This document shows positions 1 to 6,941 of a stretch of 12,479 bases of DNA, piece after piece. The stretch lies in assembly GCA_022574115.1 (NCBI GenBank), contig JACZSS010000017.1:1-12479 (forward strand), given 5' to 3'. Made by a program: the position numbers and the translations under genes. How positions within the stretch are numbered: position 1 is the first letter of the stretch; each line of letters begins with the position of its first letter. The notes under the pieces were generated by a model that did not search any database, was not told where the DNA came from, and was given only the letters and a program-made list of their open reading frames with translations. Source of the stretch: Candidatus Heimdallarchaeota archaeon. GTDB lineage: Archaea > Asgardarchaeota > Heimdallarchaeia > Heimdallarchaeales > Kariarchaeaceae.

Positions 1-122
1 AAATCAGCTTTTGAGGGTTTTTCTTTTTCCACCACCTTTAAAATTTCAGCCATAGCCTCTATTTCATTAGTTTCAGCTTTTCTGCGTGTCTCAGGAGAAA
101 AATCGACTCTCAAGGTTAACAC
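1..122 (-). CDS. Partial hypothetical protein downstream of eS30
   Basis: An open frame runs leftward from a GTG at 120-122 (or a TTG at 111-113) off the window edge, giving about 40 codons. The visible part is charged and helix-prone (starts MLTLRVDFSPETRRKAE if GTG is used). It begins about 25 bases after the eS30 stop on the same strand, so it is probably co-transcribed with eS30. I do not recognise a family. An ATG at 124-126 in another frame hits a stop after 11 codons and is not the start. That it codes is inferred from spacing and composition only. Confidence 0.4.
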   Translation of the reverse strand, partial: MLTLRVDFSPETRRKAETNEIEAMAEILKVVEKEKPSKAD

Positions 123-147
123 CCATTATCAGACAACGCCTGCGATA

Positions 148-321
148 TTATCTTCTTCTTCCGCGATCTTGTCCAGCTGGTTTGTTTCTAAAATACCGAT
201 TGTGAAAATTAACTTTATTGCGAATTCTTGGGATTAGAGATTTTTTATCTGGATATTTTTTAGGTACTTTTGGCGTACGTTTTCGGACTATACCAGCATT
301 TTGAAGTCGACCGTGGGTCAT
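148..321 (-). CDS. rps30e: Ribosomal protein eS30
   Basis: A 57-residue, very basic protein starting at the ATG at 319-321. The N-terminus MTHGRLQNAGIVRKRTPKV matches the eS30 pattern (HGSLxxAGKVRxxTPKV), and the middle (PRIRNKVNFHNRYF) matches the archaeal/eukaryotic core in which basic residues contact 18S/16S rRNA. eS30 sits on the small-subunit body. In many eukaryotes it is made as a fusion behind a ubiquitin-like domain; here it stands alone. The C-terminus ends in a short Arg run (DRGRRR). It is divergent from the NOP5-fibrillarin operon and followed by another same-strand frame. eS30 is typical of Asgard and TACK archaea and eukaryotes, so it helps place the organism. The gene is short and easily missed by automatic calling. 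Confidence 0.88.
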   Translation of the reverse strand: MTHGRLQNAGIVRKRTPKVPKKYPDKKSLIPRIRNKVNFHNRYFRNKPAGQDRGRRR

Positions 322-494
322 AATTTATCTTAATTTTTCTTTTCCCAAAGCTACTTAAAGCAATTGATTTTGCGAATCAGCTATTTTCTAAGTCTTGTTT
401 GATACTAAGCAGGCCTAAAATTTCCAATATCGTAGGTAAACATTACAATAACAATTTAATTGCGCTTTCAAAATTATCAACTAGAATTGGAAAA
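322..494. promoter_or_regulatory. Divergent intergenic region, eS30 / NOP5
   Basis: About 170 bases separate the eS30 ATG from the preferred NOP5 ATG, and promoters for both directions should lie here. Candidate AT-rich boxes are TTTAATT at 455-461 for NOP5 and the complement of TACTTAAAG near 352-360 for eS30. Neither sits at the 22-32 base spacing seen for clearer promoters in this window. I saw no tRNA or box C/D motif pair here. Confidence 0.3.
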
Positions 495-1673
495 ATGAAG
501 CTTCTTATATCATCTTCTCCCTTTGCAACCGTTGTTCTGGATAGTGATGGTAAAGTCAATCAAATCTTTGCCGATCTTGATGATGCTTTCCTCAGTGGAT
601 TAAAAGAAAAGACGAGTCCAGATATTGAATTGGTAACAGATTCTCAATTAGTTTTTGACATGTTGAGGGCCAATGGGATCAGATGTCAAAAAGATGTTAA
701 TCATACTGTGCTTAGAGACTGGAGAATGAACAGATTTGAGAAATTAATGGAATCTACAGGTTTAGTTTCTGATATTCAAACATATCATGCGGGAATCCGG
801 GATTTTGGAACGAAAATATCTAAATCTAGAGTTAAGAAGGCAACAGGAAAGCGAGATGAACTCGCAGCGCAGATTATTCATTCAATCGATGATTTGCAAA
901 AATCTGAAAACTTAGTCGCAAATCGACTTGAGGAGCTGTATGGATTGCATTTTCCGGAATTGGTAGATTATGTCAACAATCCGGTGACCTTGGCAAAAAT
1001 CATAAAGAAACAGTCAAATCGCAATCTTCTGACAAGTACCGATTTACAAGAATTCAATATTCCACAAGAAAAAATCGAAGCAATACTTTCAAGTGTTAAC
1101 GAATCTGTTGGAGGGATTGAGGATCCGGATGATTTAATTCCTATCCAAAATTATGCTGTAGCTTTGATTGGCTTAAACAAACAGAAGAGAACACTAGAAG
1201 AATGGATCGATATCGAAATGACCAAAATCGCACCAAATATCACCGCGGTTGCTGGCCCCAATGTTGCAGCCCGATTAATATCTGCGATTGGTTCACTAAG
1301 ATCTTTGGCGATGAAAGCCTCTTCGAAGATCCAAACTGTTGGTGCAGAAAAAGCGCTGTATTCTGCACTCAGAGGACGTGGAAGCCCACCCAAACATGGC
1401 ATGATTTTCCAAATACCTGAAATCGGAAATTCGCCTTATTGGATAAGAGGAAAATTATCAAGAGCTTACGCATCAAAAATTGCATTAGCAGCGCGTCTAG
1501 ATGAATTTGATGGAGAATTACTAGGACCTCAAATGAGACAGCATCTAAGAGAACTCGAGGCGAATTTACGAGAAAAATTTCCCACAGCACCGATCAAGCC
1601 AGTTGTAGAAGGCAAGAAATCAGCTTCAAGAAGACCTCCGAGAAAAGGACAATATCGGAGGAAACGACGATGA
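495..1673 (+). CDS. nop5: NOP5/aNop56, box C/D RNP scaffold protein
   Basis: NOP5 (Nop56/58) is the scaffold of the archaeal box C/D ribonucleoprotein: it binds L7Ae and the guide RNA and positions fibrillarin for 2'-O-methylation of rRNA and tRNA. I chose the ATG at 495 (392 residues). The frame is open to a TTG at 399, but homologues begin with the strand-like segment seen just after this ATG (MKLLISSSPFATVVLDSDG). Residues below count from it. A helical/coiled-coil region spans about 70-230 and includes ELYGLHFPEL near 147. The Nop domain carries GPNVAARLI near 254 and PKHGMIFQIP near 299, both diagnostic. The C-terminus is a Lys/Arg tail (residues ~375-392), as in eukaryotic Nop56/58 and many archaeal copies. 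Its stop overlaps the fibrillarin start (ATGA), so the two are translationally coupled. Confidence 0.95.
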   Translation: MKLLISSSPFATVVLDSDGKVNQIFADLDDAFLSGLKEKTSPDIELVTDSQLVFDMLRANGIRCQKDVNHTVLRDWRMNRFEKLMESTGLVSDIQTYHAGIRDFGTKISKSRVKKATGKRDELAAQIIHSIDDLQKSENLVANRLEELYGLHFPELVDYVNNPVTLAKIIKKQSNRNLLTSTDLQEFNIPQEKIEAILSSVNESVGGIEDPDDLIPIQNYAVALIGLNKQKRTLEEWIDIEMTKIAPNITAVAGPNVAARLISAIGSLRSLAMKASSKIQTVGAEKALYSALRGRGSPPKHGMIFQIPEIGNSPYWIRGKLSRAYASKIALAARLDEFDGELLGPQMRQHLRELEANLREKFPTAPIKPVVEGKKSASRRPPRKGQYRRKRR

Positions 1674-2353
1674 TGCCCAAAGAGATGAATGGGTTACAAG
1701 GAATTTTTGCGGTTCAAAAAGTTCAAGGAATTCAGTATGCCACTCAAAATGCAGTCCCAGGAATTGCCGTATATCACGAAAAATTATTTGAATATGAAGG
1801 TAAGGAATACAGACAGTGGATCATCAATAAATCTAAGTTGGCATCTGGGATCTCACGTGGCATAAAACTACCCGTATTAAAATCTGGAGCCAAAGTTCTG
1901 TATTTAGGGGCCTCAAGTGGGACAACTGTATCCCATGTCTCTGATATAGTTGGTGACAAAGGGTTAGTCTATGCAATTGAGTTTGCGCCACGACCGACAA
2001 GAGATTTAATCAAACTTGCAAACCATCGTGAGAATATTGTTCCCATCCTAGCGGATGCTCGAAGACCTGAGGAATATACCCATATTGTCGATGCAGTTGA
2101 TATGCTATATGCAGATGTCGCCCAACCGAACCAGTCAGAATTGTTTGTGCTAAATGCTGAAGCATTTTTGAAAACTGCAGGAACTGGATTTATTGCCATA
2201 AAGACCAGAAGCATATCTCAAGTAGACAGACCAGGTGATGTGTTTAACAACGAAGTTGAATATATGGAAAAGAATGGTTTCGAAACCGTGCGAACGGTTG
2301 ACATTTCCAAAATTCATCGTCAACATCGAGTATTCCTAGGAATTTGGAAATAA
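1670..2353 (+). CDS. flpA: Fibrillarin, rRNA/tRNA 2'-O-methyltransferase
   Basis: This is the catalytic subunit of the box C/D RNP. It transfers methyl from S-adenosylmethionine to the ribose 2'-OH at guide-selected sites. The length of 227 residues is normal for archaeal fibrillarin, which lacks the eukaryotic Gly/Arg-rich arm. SAM motif I is at 78-86 (YLGASSGTT), followed by VSHVSDIVG. The catalytic K-D-K-H set can be traced: K56 (NKSKL), D149 (ADVAQPNQ), K178 (IKTRS) and H219 (RQHRVF). The start overlaps the NOP5 stop by four bases; ATG at 1673 or 1685 are in-frame alternatives, but the first gives the tightest coupling. NOP5 followed by fibrillarin is the standard archaeal arrangement, supporting both calls. 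Confidence 0.97.
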   Translation: MMPKEMNGLQGIFAVQKVQGIQYATQNAVPGIAVYHEKLFEYEGKEYRQWIINKSKLASGISRGIKLPVLKSGAKVLYLGASSGTTVSHVSDIVGDKGLVYAIEFAPRPTRDLIKLANHRENIVPILADARRPEEYTHIVDAVDMLYADVAQPNQSELFVLNAEAFLKTAGTGFIAIKTRSISQVDRPGDVFNNEVEYMEKNGFETVRTVDISKIHRQHRVFLGIWK

Positions 2354-2396
2354 AGTACATAACGTGGTTGACAGATGCTTAATAGTACACGAATAA

Positions 2397-2849
2397 ACCA
2401 TAATTGCAGGAAGTGACAATACTACGTCTGATAAATTTTCTAAATATATCAAATTTGAAATTGACAAGATTAATAGTCATCTTCCAACAAAGACACTATC
2501 ACTTCGAAAGATTATAAGTGAAGGTATCAAGGGCTATATGGACAGGACAGGGTCATTTACAATATACCGTCTGGAGGAAATAGATGCTATTGTAGAAGCA
2601 ATTCCCAAACAGTTTTGGGGTAATGTTCTCCTTCCAATTATTATCACACGACGAAGAGATTTAGGAGGGGGAGCATATATGATAAGTGGTAGTCAAGCCA
2701 ATATCTATCTCATCCTTTCGAGTTTCAACCAACTTCTGCAATTTGATAGTTGGAAGCTTGAACAAAGTGAAAATCAAATTGTCTATAAATACAATTTAAG
2801 ATCAATTCGGAAAAAATGGAAAACGGTCTCTGTCATAGCTTTTTCCTAG
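2397..2849 (+). CDS. UPF0216/DUF61 family protein, start codon unclear
   Basis: A conserved archaeal family of unknown function. The first in-frame ATG (2538) would give 103 residues but leave out the family's most conserved segment. That segment is encoded upstream in the same frame, at about 2445-2510 (YIKFEIDKINSHLP, then LSLRKII), without a stop back to 2394-2396. Later family-like parts are the E/D-rich helix (LEEIDAIVEAIP), LLPIIITRR and a Gly-rich turn followed by YMISG. Between 2397 and 2537 there is no in-frame ATG, GTG or TTG, so initiation is at a rare codon (ATA 2400, ATT 2403 or ACG 2424), or a base error or frameshift hides the true start. An ATG at 2375 lies in another frame and stops after 13 codons. 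The coordinates given are the open-frame limit. It is 43 bases after fibrillarin and probably in the same operon. Confidence 0.7.
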   Translation, partial: TIIAGSDNTTSDKFSKYIKFEIDKINSHLPTKTLSLRKIISEGIKGYMDRTGSFTIYRLEEIDAIVEAIPKQFWGNVLLPIIITRRRDLGGGAYMISGSQANIYLILSSFNQLLQFDSWKLEQSENQIVYKYNLRSIRKKWKTVSVIAFS

Positions 2850-3520
2850 AAATAATCATCTAACTGAGCTTGATCAAATTTTTCTTTGATTTTCTTACAA
2901 GTTTTCCAATGAGTTCTAGCAATTGTTGGAAATGTTCTATACTTAGCATAAAATTCTTTCAAAAAAGGAGTTGCATCTGTAGGATATCCACTCCCAAAAC
3001 TAGGTAAATTGGGATCCACTCGAATCATCCTCTTTTGTAGGTTCTTCACTTGGTCATCCCGTTCTGTCTTTGCTATTATACTAGCAGCCGCAACAGAGAT
3101 GAAAATGGAATCACCCTTGTGTCTTGAATCAATTTTTCCAGATACTAGATGTTCAAAGTTCGACCCGAAGCGGGCAGCATTGACATCAGCAGCATCCAAT
3201 TGGAGCTCGTCGATCTTCTGCGAAATTTGCTCTAGCAATGCAGTAAATCCAATAATTTCAATCTGGTTTAAATTTGTCCCATTTGACATGTAGTCGTTAA
3301 TTTCGTTTGCGGATATAGCGTGGGTTCTTGAGAACTCGGAATTCTTGACTATTATTTCCTTGAGTGATTCTCGTTTAGGCTCCGAGAGCTGCTTGGAGTC
3401 ATTTACACCCAATGTTCTAAGTATTTTTTCTTGATTTTCATTGACAATGACCAAGCCAAACACAATGGGTCCAATTACAGGACCTCTTCCAGCCTCATCC
3501 ATACCCGCAATTAGGCGCAT
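2846..3520 (-). CDS. rnhB: Ribonuclease HII
   Basis: Cleaves the RNA strand of RNA-DNA hybrids and single ribonucleotides embedded in DNA, acting in primer removal and ribonucleotide excision repair. The 224-residue length fits the archaeal type 2 enzyme. The signature GMDEAGRGPVIGP at 6-18 holds catalytic D8-E9. DSK at 41-43, DAADVN at 109-114 and HKGDSIF at 134-140 (with D137) supply the other acidic residues. GSGYP at 176-180 is the conserved Tyr loop that recognises the RNA-DNA junction. The ATG abuts the Trm1 stop (TAAATG), and a GGAGAGGA sequence on the minus strand at 3531-3538 gives a good ribosome binding site. Its TAG stop interlocks with that of the convergent DUF61 gene within one CTAG. 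Confidence 0.97.
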   Translation of the reverse strand: MRLIAGMDEAGRGPVIGPIVFGLVIVNENQEKILRTLGVNDSKQLSEPKRESLKEIIVKNSEFSRTHAISANEINDYMSNGTNLNQIEIIGFTALLEQISQKIDELQLDAADVNAARFGSNFEHLVSGKIDSRHKGDSIFISVAAASIIAKTERDDQVKNLQKRMIRVDPNLPSFGSGYPTDATPFLKEFYAKYRTFPTIARTHWKTCKKIKEKFDQAQLDDYF

Positions 3521-4750
3521 TTAGCTTTTATCCTCTCCAACTAAATCTTTGAAAATTTTAACAACCAAAGTTCCTGGTGCATCAGATCTGAATGAATTTT
3601 TAGTGAACCACGTTCTAACAAAGCGGTATCCTTGCTCCTCGAGACGTTCAGCAACTTTAGCGAAGCTTGGCTGACCCAATCTGAGCTTTTTGGAAATGGT
3701 ATCGCTTGTATAATAACCCTTCAAATCCCAACCTTCTATGCCCTCTGTAATTAATTTTTCCACTCGCTTAGAGTTCTGTAATTTTATATTATGATCTTGA
3801 ATATCTTCGCTGTTCTCAAAAAGAAGGTTACGAGCATTTTTGGTCCATTCTTTACTAAAAAGATTACCGCACCAAAGTGGACCGGCAACATCTGATATTA
3901 TCCCGCAACATTCCATTGAATCAGGTCGGGAACCGGCATCGTACCTTATTTCAAAGCATTCAGGGCAGGTATATGAGTAACCAATGTCCATTACCGTATC
4001 TGTTGCATATCCACGTCTCTTCTTTGCATGGATAAAGATTTTGAAGTAATGATCTGCAGTCAGGGTAAACAAGACTTCAAGGCCAAATTCATGACGTGCG
4101 GCAGACCTAGCGATTGCAGAGATCAGAATTCTAGCACCTGTTTCATGTGTATGATGATTATTCAATGGAATTCCACCATATTTTCTGTAACAAGCCTTCG
4201 GATAAACCCCACACAACGCGGTCGTATCGGTTGCAGTTATCGAAACCAGTCCAGATAACGAAAGTGTAGCCCAAACATCATCTATAAATGGCGTAGGAGG
4301 ACCAAATGGATCGATATCAACATAATGATATTTCTTGTTGTTTTCACTAAGGTCTAGCATTAAAGCACGGGCCTCTCTTTGATAAATTGTGATTAGATCC
4401 GTAAGGCCATTTTTATGGATGTTATAATTGGAGACTTGACAGGTTAATTCGCTATAATCATTGATAACAACTTCAGATAGATAATCAGTTATTTCCAAAC
4501 CGGCCCTTATCGCTCGTATCCCAATTCCAGCCAGAGGATCAAGCATTCGCAGTTTTTTGCTAAACTTTTTTGCATAGAGTACCATGAAAATAAGCGAAAA
4601 ATCTCGGTTTAAACCCATCGCTGGATTAAAAAAAGTTGGAGAATCGTAGATCGTCTTCGCGTCAATTACTTCAAACGATGCCAATCCTTCGGTTTCGGTC
4701 TTCCGAGGTACATCAGGCCAACTTGGTTCGGATTCAAATACGCCGCTCAA
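3521..4750 (-). CDS. trm1: tRNA (guanine26-N2)-dimethyltransferase Trm1
   Basis: Makes N2,N2-dimethylguanosine at position 26, the hinge between the tRNA D-arm and anticodon arm, using SAM. Family motifs in order: FNPAM (41-45), SAM motif I DPLAGIGIRAIR (71-82), DIDPFGPP (145-152, catalytic motif IV), and ATDTTALCG (173-181). A Cys cluster follows (C262, C265, C281, C282, with C294), matching the zinc-binding part of the Trm1 C-terminal domain. The length of 409 is at the upper end of the usual archaeal range. The start is a TTG at 4748-4750; an upstream in-frame stop leaves no ATG, and AGGTGA on the minus strand at 4755-4760 sits five bases ahead as a clear ribosome binding site. It is second in the RlmE-Trm1-RNase HII operon. 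Confidence 0.97.
   Translation of the reverse strand: MSGVFESEPSWPDVPRKTETEGLASFEVIDAKTIYDSPTFFNPAMGLNRDFSLIFMVLYAKKFSKKLRMLDPLAGIGIRAIRAGLEITDYLSEVVINDYSELTCQVSNYNIHKNGLTDLITIYQREARALMLDLSENNKKYHYVDIDPFGPPTPFIDDVWATLSLSGLVSITATDTTALCGVYPKACYRKYGGIPLNNHHTHETGARILISAIARSAARHEFGLEVLFTLTADHYFKIFIHAKKRRGYATDTVMDIGYSYTCPECFEIRYDAGSRPDSMECCGIISDVAGPLWCGNLFSKEWTKNARNLLFENSEDIQDHNIKLQNSKRVEKLITEGIEGWDLKGYYTSDTISKKLRLGQPSFAKVAERLEEQGYRFVRTWFTKNSFRSDAPGTLVVKIFKDLVGEDKS
3531..3538 (-). promoter_or_regulatory. Ribosome binding site for rnhB
   Basis: The minus strand reads GGAGAGGA ten bases ahead of the rnhB ATG, inside the 3' end of the Trm1 gene. It matches the anti-Shine-Dalgarno sequence and supports translation of rnhB as an internal operon gene. 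Confidence 0.6.
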
Positions 4751-4754
4751 TTTG

Positions 4755-4760
4755 TCACCT
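4755..4760 (-). promoter_or_regulatory. Ribosome binding site that fixes the trm1 TTG start
   Basis: AGGTGA on the minus strand overlaps the RlmE stop codon (4759-4761) and lies about four bases before the Trm1 TTG. It explains how a TTG can be used and suggests coupling between the two genes. Confidence 0.6.
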
Positions 4761-5361
4761 AATCTACGTTAGACTTAAAATTTTGACAAATAATGTATTC
4801 TTCAGCAGATTGTTTCCTAGTTGCTGGAGGTCGCCAATGTTTAATTTTACCAAAATAGGGTTTAATTAAATTTTCAAAGTCCTGTATTCTCGGACCCCTA
4901 AAGACTTTTGTCACAAAATTACCTCTGTCCTTCAAATATTTTTGAGCCGTTTCAAATGCAAGTTCAGCCAGGAATATCTGCCTTTCGGAGTCCAAATGCC
5001 AATTTCCTGAAGTGTTTTCTGCCAAATCAGATAAGACTACATTAATTCGCCCCTCAATATATTCATCAAGAGTTTCTTGAAGGAATTTTGAATTCATATC
5101 GATTTGAATAATAATTATATTATTGCTGCGAAATGGTCTGATTGGATTGATATCTAACGCAATTACTCGGCCTTTATTCCCAACAAATTTACTTGAAACT
5201 TGAGACCAGCTTCCGGGAGCCGCTCCTAGGTCCAACACATTATTTCCCCGACGAATAATCTTGAATTTCTTTTCTATTTGAAGCAGTTTGTAAGATGATC
5301 TAGCGCGATATCCTTCGCGTTTCGCCTGCTTATAATAATGATCATGGCGATTAAAACTCAT
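4759..5361 (-). CDS. rlmE: RlmE/FtsJ-family 2'-O-ribose methyltransferase
   Basis: A SAM-dependent ribose 2'-O-methyltransferase. In bacteria RlmE (FtsJ) methylates U2552 of 23S rRNA in the A-loop; eukaryotic relatives (Trm7, Spb1, Mrm2) act on tRNA or rRNA, so the exact target here is inferred. The 200-residue length is standard. The N-terminal RNA-binding stretch includes YRARSSYKLLQI; SAM motif I is DLGAAPGSWSQ at 44-54. The catalytic K-D-K-E tetrad is K25 (SYKLL), D112 (LSDLA), K152 (TKVF) and E187 (SAEEY). It heads the operon with Trm1 eight bases downstream and RNase HII after that. The ATG at 5359-5361 is the start; no strong ribosome binding site is visible, as expected for the first gene of an archaeal operon. 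Confidence 0.95.
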   Translation of the reverse strand: MSFNRHDHYYKQAKREGYRARSSYKLLQIEKKFKIIRRGNNVLDLGAAPGSWSQVSSKFVGNKGRVIALDINPIRPFRSNNIIIIQIDMNSKFLQETLDEYIEGRINVVLSDLAENTSGNWHLDSERQIFLAELAFETAQKYLKDRGNFVTKVFRGPRIQDFENLIKPYFGKIKHWRPPATRKQSAEEYIICQNFKSNVD

Positions 5362-5543
5362 CTACTTCTAACATATTGAGAGTCTGATAGTTAATTACGT
5401 TTGTGTTACTGATTTTGATAAATTTATGAATTGTAGTTGAGATAGGCTAGTCTCGAACTCGATTTGTGTTTGTAACCAAGCTTAAGATTCGAAGTATCTA
5501 GCTCCATAACCAATCGATTAATTCAATTTAACCTAAATTTTGA
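5362..5543. other. Intergenic region between rlmE and the RPC34-like remnant
   Basis: About 180 AT-rich bases that must hold the rlmE promoter on the minus strand; no convincing TATA box could be placed. A weak hairpin (GAGA/TCTC at 5439-5454) and a T-loop-like GTTCGAGAC on the minus strand near 5445-5455 are present, but no tRNA cloverleaf can be built around them. Confidence 0.3.
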
Positions 5544-5621
5544 TTAATCCTTCAATTGTTTGAGATCAGTTCCGTACTCAAGTTCGATTTCCTCTTGAAG
5601 CCAAGCCTCGAATTCATCGCA
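5544..5621 (-). pseudogene. 3' remnant of a second RPC34-like gene
   Basis: The last 25 codons and stop of a gene paralogous to the one at 8610-9170. It reads CDEFEAWLQEEIELEYGTDL and then five more residues, beside CEEFEAWLQEEIELEF in the intact copy. Over 15 shared codons I count ten differences, nine of them synonymous, so both copies were once selected as protein. Only the fourth Cys of the C-X2-C-X5-C-X10-C cluster remains (codon 5619-5621). Directly upstream in the reading direction, the sequence changes to IS630-type transposase. The missing 5' part is not found on the other side of the transposase, so this is a deletion or rearrangement scar, not a clean insertion. Confidence 0.65.
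5578..5621 (-). repeat. 44-bp direct repeat with 8662-8705
   Basis: These 44 bases match 8662-8705 at 35 positions by my hand alignment, in the same orientation. The repeat is the coding DNA for the conserved RPC34-like C-terminus, so it reflects gene duplication, not a mobile repeat. Confidence 0.6.
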
Positions 5622-6369
5622 ATTAGGCGTGGTACATGGTATCACCTTTAACATCATACACGCCAAGCATAATGGCAAAGCCATTATGCCACTGGTATGA
5701 GGGGATGGTGGGCACGGATGTCGTCCATTGACGGCCTTTGACTCCCACATCGCTCAAGAAGATCTTCTGATCCAAGACGAGGACAAGGTGATCCTCGTCT
5801 TTGTCTTGATATGCTTCCATCACCTTGGCCTTGCGTTCTGCGTAATCCGGATGGATAGCATACGGTCGAAGCTTGGTTCGACGATATCGATAATCCGCCA
5901 GTTTCATTAGCTGGCGAACCCGTTCGTGACCAAATGGACAGCCTTCTTGTCGCAAGAAATACCACAAACGCTTGATACTCCAAGTGGCAAAGGGTTGCTT
6001 CAAAGTTCGAGGTGGTGTGTTCACCACCTCAAGAACCCGATGTTTCCAGAACAATACATTAGGTGTGTCAGGGCTCGGGTTGGTAGAAGGCGTAAGACCC
6101 GAGAAACCTTCTTGTTTCCAACGTCGAAGCGTTTTCCAAACCGTATCAATGTGGCAGTGCAATTGCACTGCGATCTCCTTGGGCTCAAAGCCCAAGTGTC
6201 GAAAGATAATAATTTTACTACGCAATCGAAATTTGTCAAATCGACAAAGTTCTTCAAGTTGTAAAATTTCAGTGTCAGAGAGTGATTTAATTGCTGATTT
6301 TGGCAATCTAGCTCTTGAATCTCTCTGCTTTTTTAGAATCTTTGCTGAAGCTCTCAGATTCGATATCAC
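5622..6369 (-). mobile_element. Remnant of an IS630-family insertion sequence
   Basis: The transposase remnant defines the element. The 3' end (left in window coordinates) is lost, so no matching terminal inverted repeat or TA target duplication can be paired. The 5' end should lie somewhere in 6370-6480, but its exact border is not visible. Confidence 0.6.
5623..6369 (-). pseudogene. IS630-type transposase, truncated at C-terminus
   Basis: A 248-residue frame from a GTG at 6367-6369. Residues ~30-90 form a helix-turn-helix region of the IS630/Tc1 type (FEPKEIAVQLHCHIDTVWKTL, ending in RRWKQEGFSGL). A second helical DNA-binding part (WSIKRLWYFLRQEG, then GHERVRQLMKL) follows, and then the start of the DDE catalytic domain with the first Asp at D200 (LVLVLDQK). 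Full IS630 transposases are about 330-360 residues; here the frame stops just after GVYDVKGDTMYHA, before the second Asp and the last acidic residue. It must be inactive. The truncation point is the junction with the RPC34-like remnant. Base composition is visibly richer in G+C than the flanks, consistent with a foreign origin. Confidence 0.85.
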
Positions 6370-6478
6370 AAGTGGGTCATTTGAGGGTCAAAAACTAGGT
6401 CGAAGTATGAGGTCAGAGCAGATCGATCGAGGCACTTCCATACTCCTATATCTGAATAATATTAAGCTATGAAAGTGA

Positions 6479-6484
6479 TATAAC
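6479..6484 (+). promoter_or_regulatory. Candidate TATA box for the TrmB-like regulator
   Basis: TATAAC, 30 bases before the ATG at 6509. This is the spacing seen at the other promoters in the window and would give a leaderless transcript, which favours that ATG over the GTG at 6488. Confidence 0.35.
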
Positions 6485-6508
6485 CTTGTGATTAAACTAA
6501 AGAACATT

Positions 6509-6892
6509 ATGGCAAATAATCTCGGAACCGAAACTCAATGTGTAGATCTATTGGGTTATCTAATGTTACTAAATAAGATAGAATCACAATTATACTTTCA
6601 TTTATTACAGAATGGTGAAAAAACTGTCACTGAACTGAAAAAAGATATTGACAGAACTCAGAGTACAACTCATGTTGCTTTACAATCATTATGGGAGAAA
6701 AAGTTGATTACCAAATCAAAAAGAGGAAGAAAACCAAATAAAGGATACGAATATATCTATACCGCGGTATCTCCTCAGGAAGTAAAGGAAATTATGATGG
6801 AGCGAATAGAAGAGATTTCAATCACTATGAAAAAATGCATTGAAACCTTTGATAGCGATTCTCTTCTTTGTGAGTTAGTTTTCGAAAAATAA
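6509..6892 (+). CDS. TrmB-like winged-helix transcriptional regulator
   Basis: About 127 residues from ATG 6509 (134 from GTG 6488). A winged helix-turn-helix occupies most of the first 90 residues: a first helix (NKIESQLYFHLLQNG), EKTVTELKKDIDR, the recognition helix region TQSTTHVALQSLWEKKLI, and a basic wing (KSKRGRKPNKGYEYIYTAV). A C-terminal helix (SPQEVKEIMMERIEEISITMKKCIETF) probably dimerises the protein. The pattern is closest to TrmB/PadR-like archaeal one-domain regulators; no separate ligand domain is present. Two Cys (in the MKKCIETF helix and near the C-terminus, LLCELVF) could sense metal or redox, but that is speculation. It converges on the Cys-Cys protein at 6942-7268, whose promoter carries palindromes that this protein might bind. 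Confidence 0.75.
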   Translation: MANNLGTETQCVDLLGYLMLLNKIESQLYFHLLQNGEKTVTELKKDIDRTQSTTHVALQSLWEKKLITKSKRGRKPNKGYEYIYTAVSPQEVKEIMMERIEEISITMKKCIETFDSDSLLCELVFEK

Positions 6893-6941
6893 TTATTGGA
6901 TATGGAATTTCAGTTTTAAGAGCCATTAATATCAAAAATCA

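Noticed and set aside
1202..1420. Open frames inside the NOP5 gene on both strands.
   Set aside because: They are out-of-frame shadows of a clearly conserved coding region.
5440..5510. A possible tRNA on the minus strand (T-loop-like GTTCGAGAC, and GAGCTAG that could pair with CTATCTC).
   Set aside because: The T-stem pairs at only three of five positions, the acceptor has a mismatch, and no D-arm or anticodon arm fits between.
5926..6472. Plus-strand frames of 112 and 166 codons across the transposase.
   Set aside because: They lie opposite a recognisable IS630-type transposase and have the Cys-rich, low-complexity look of antisense frames.
6463..6486. A degenerate AGCTAT...ATAACC pair upstream of the regulator, compared with the AGTTAT/ATAACT operators.
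   Set aside because: Both arms differ by a base and the spacer is 9, not 13, so autoregulation through the same site is not supported.
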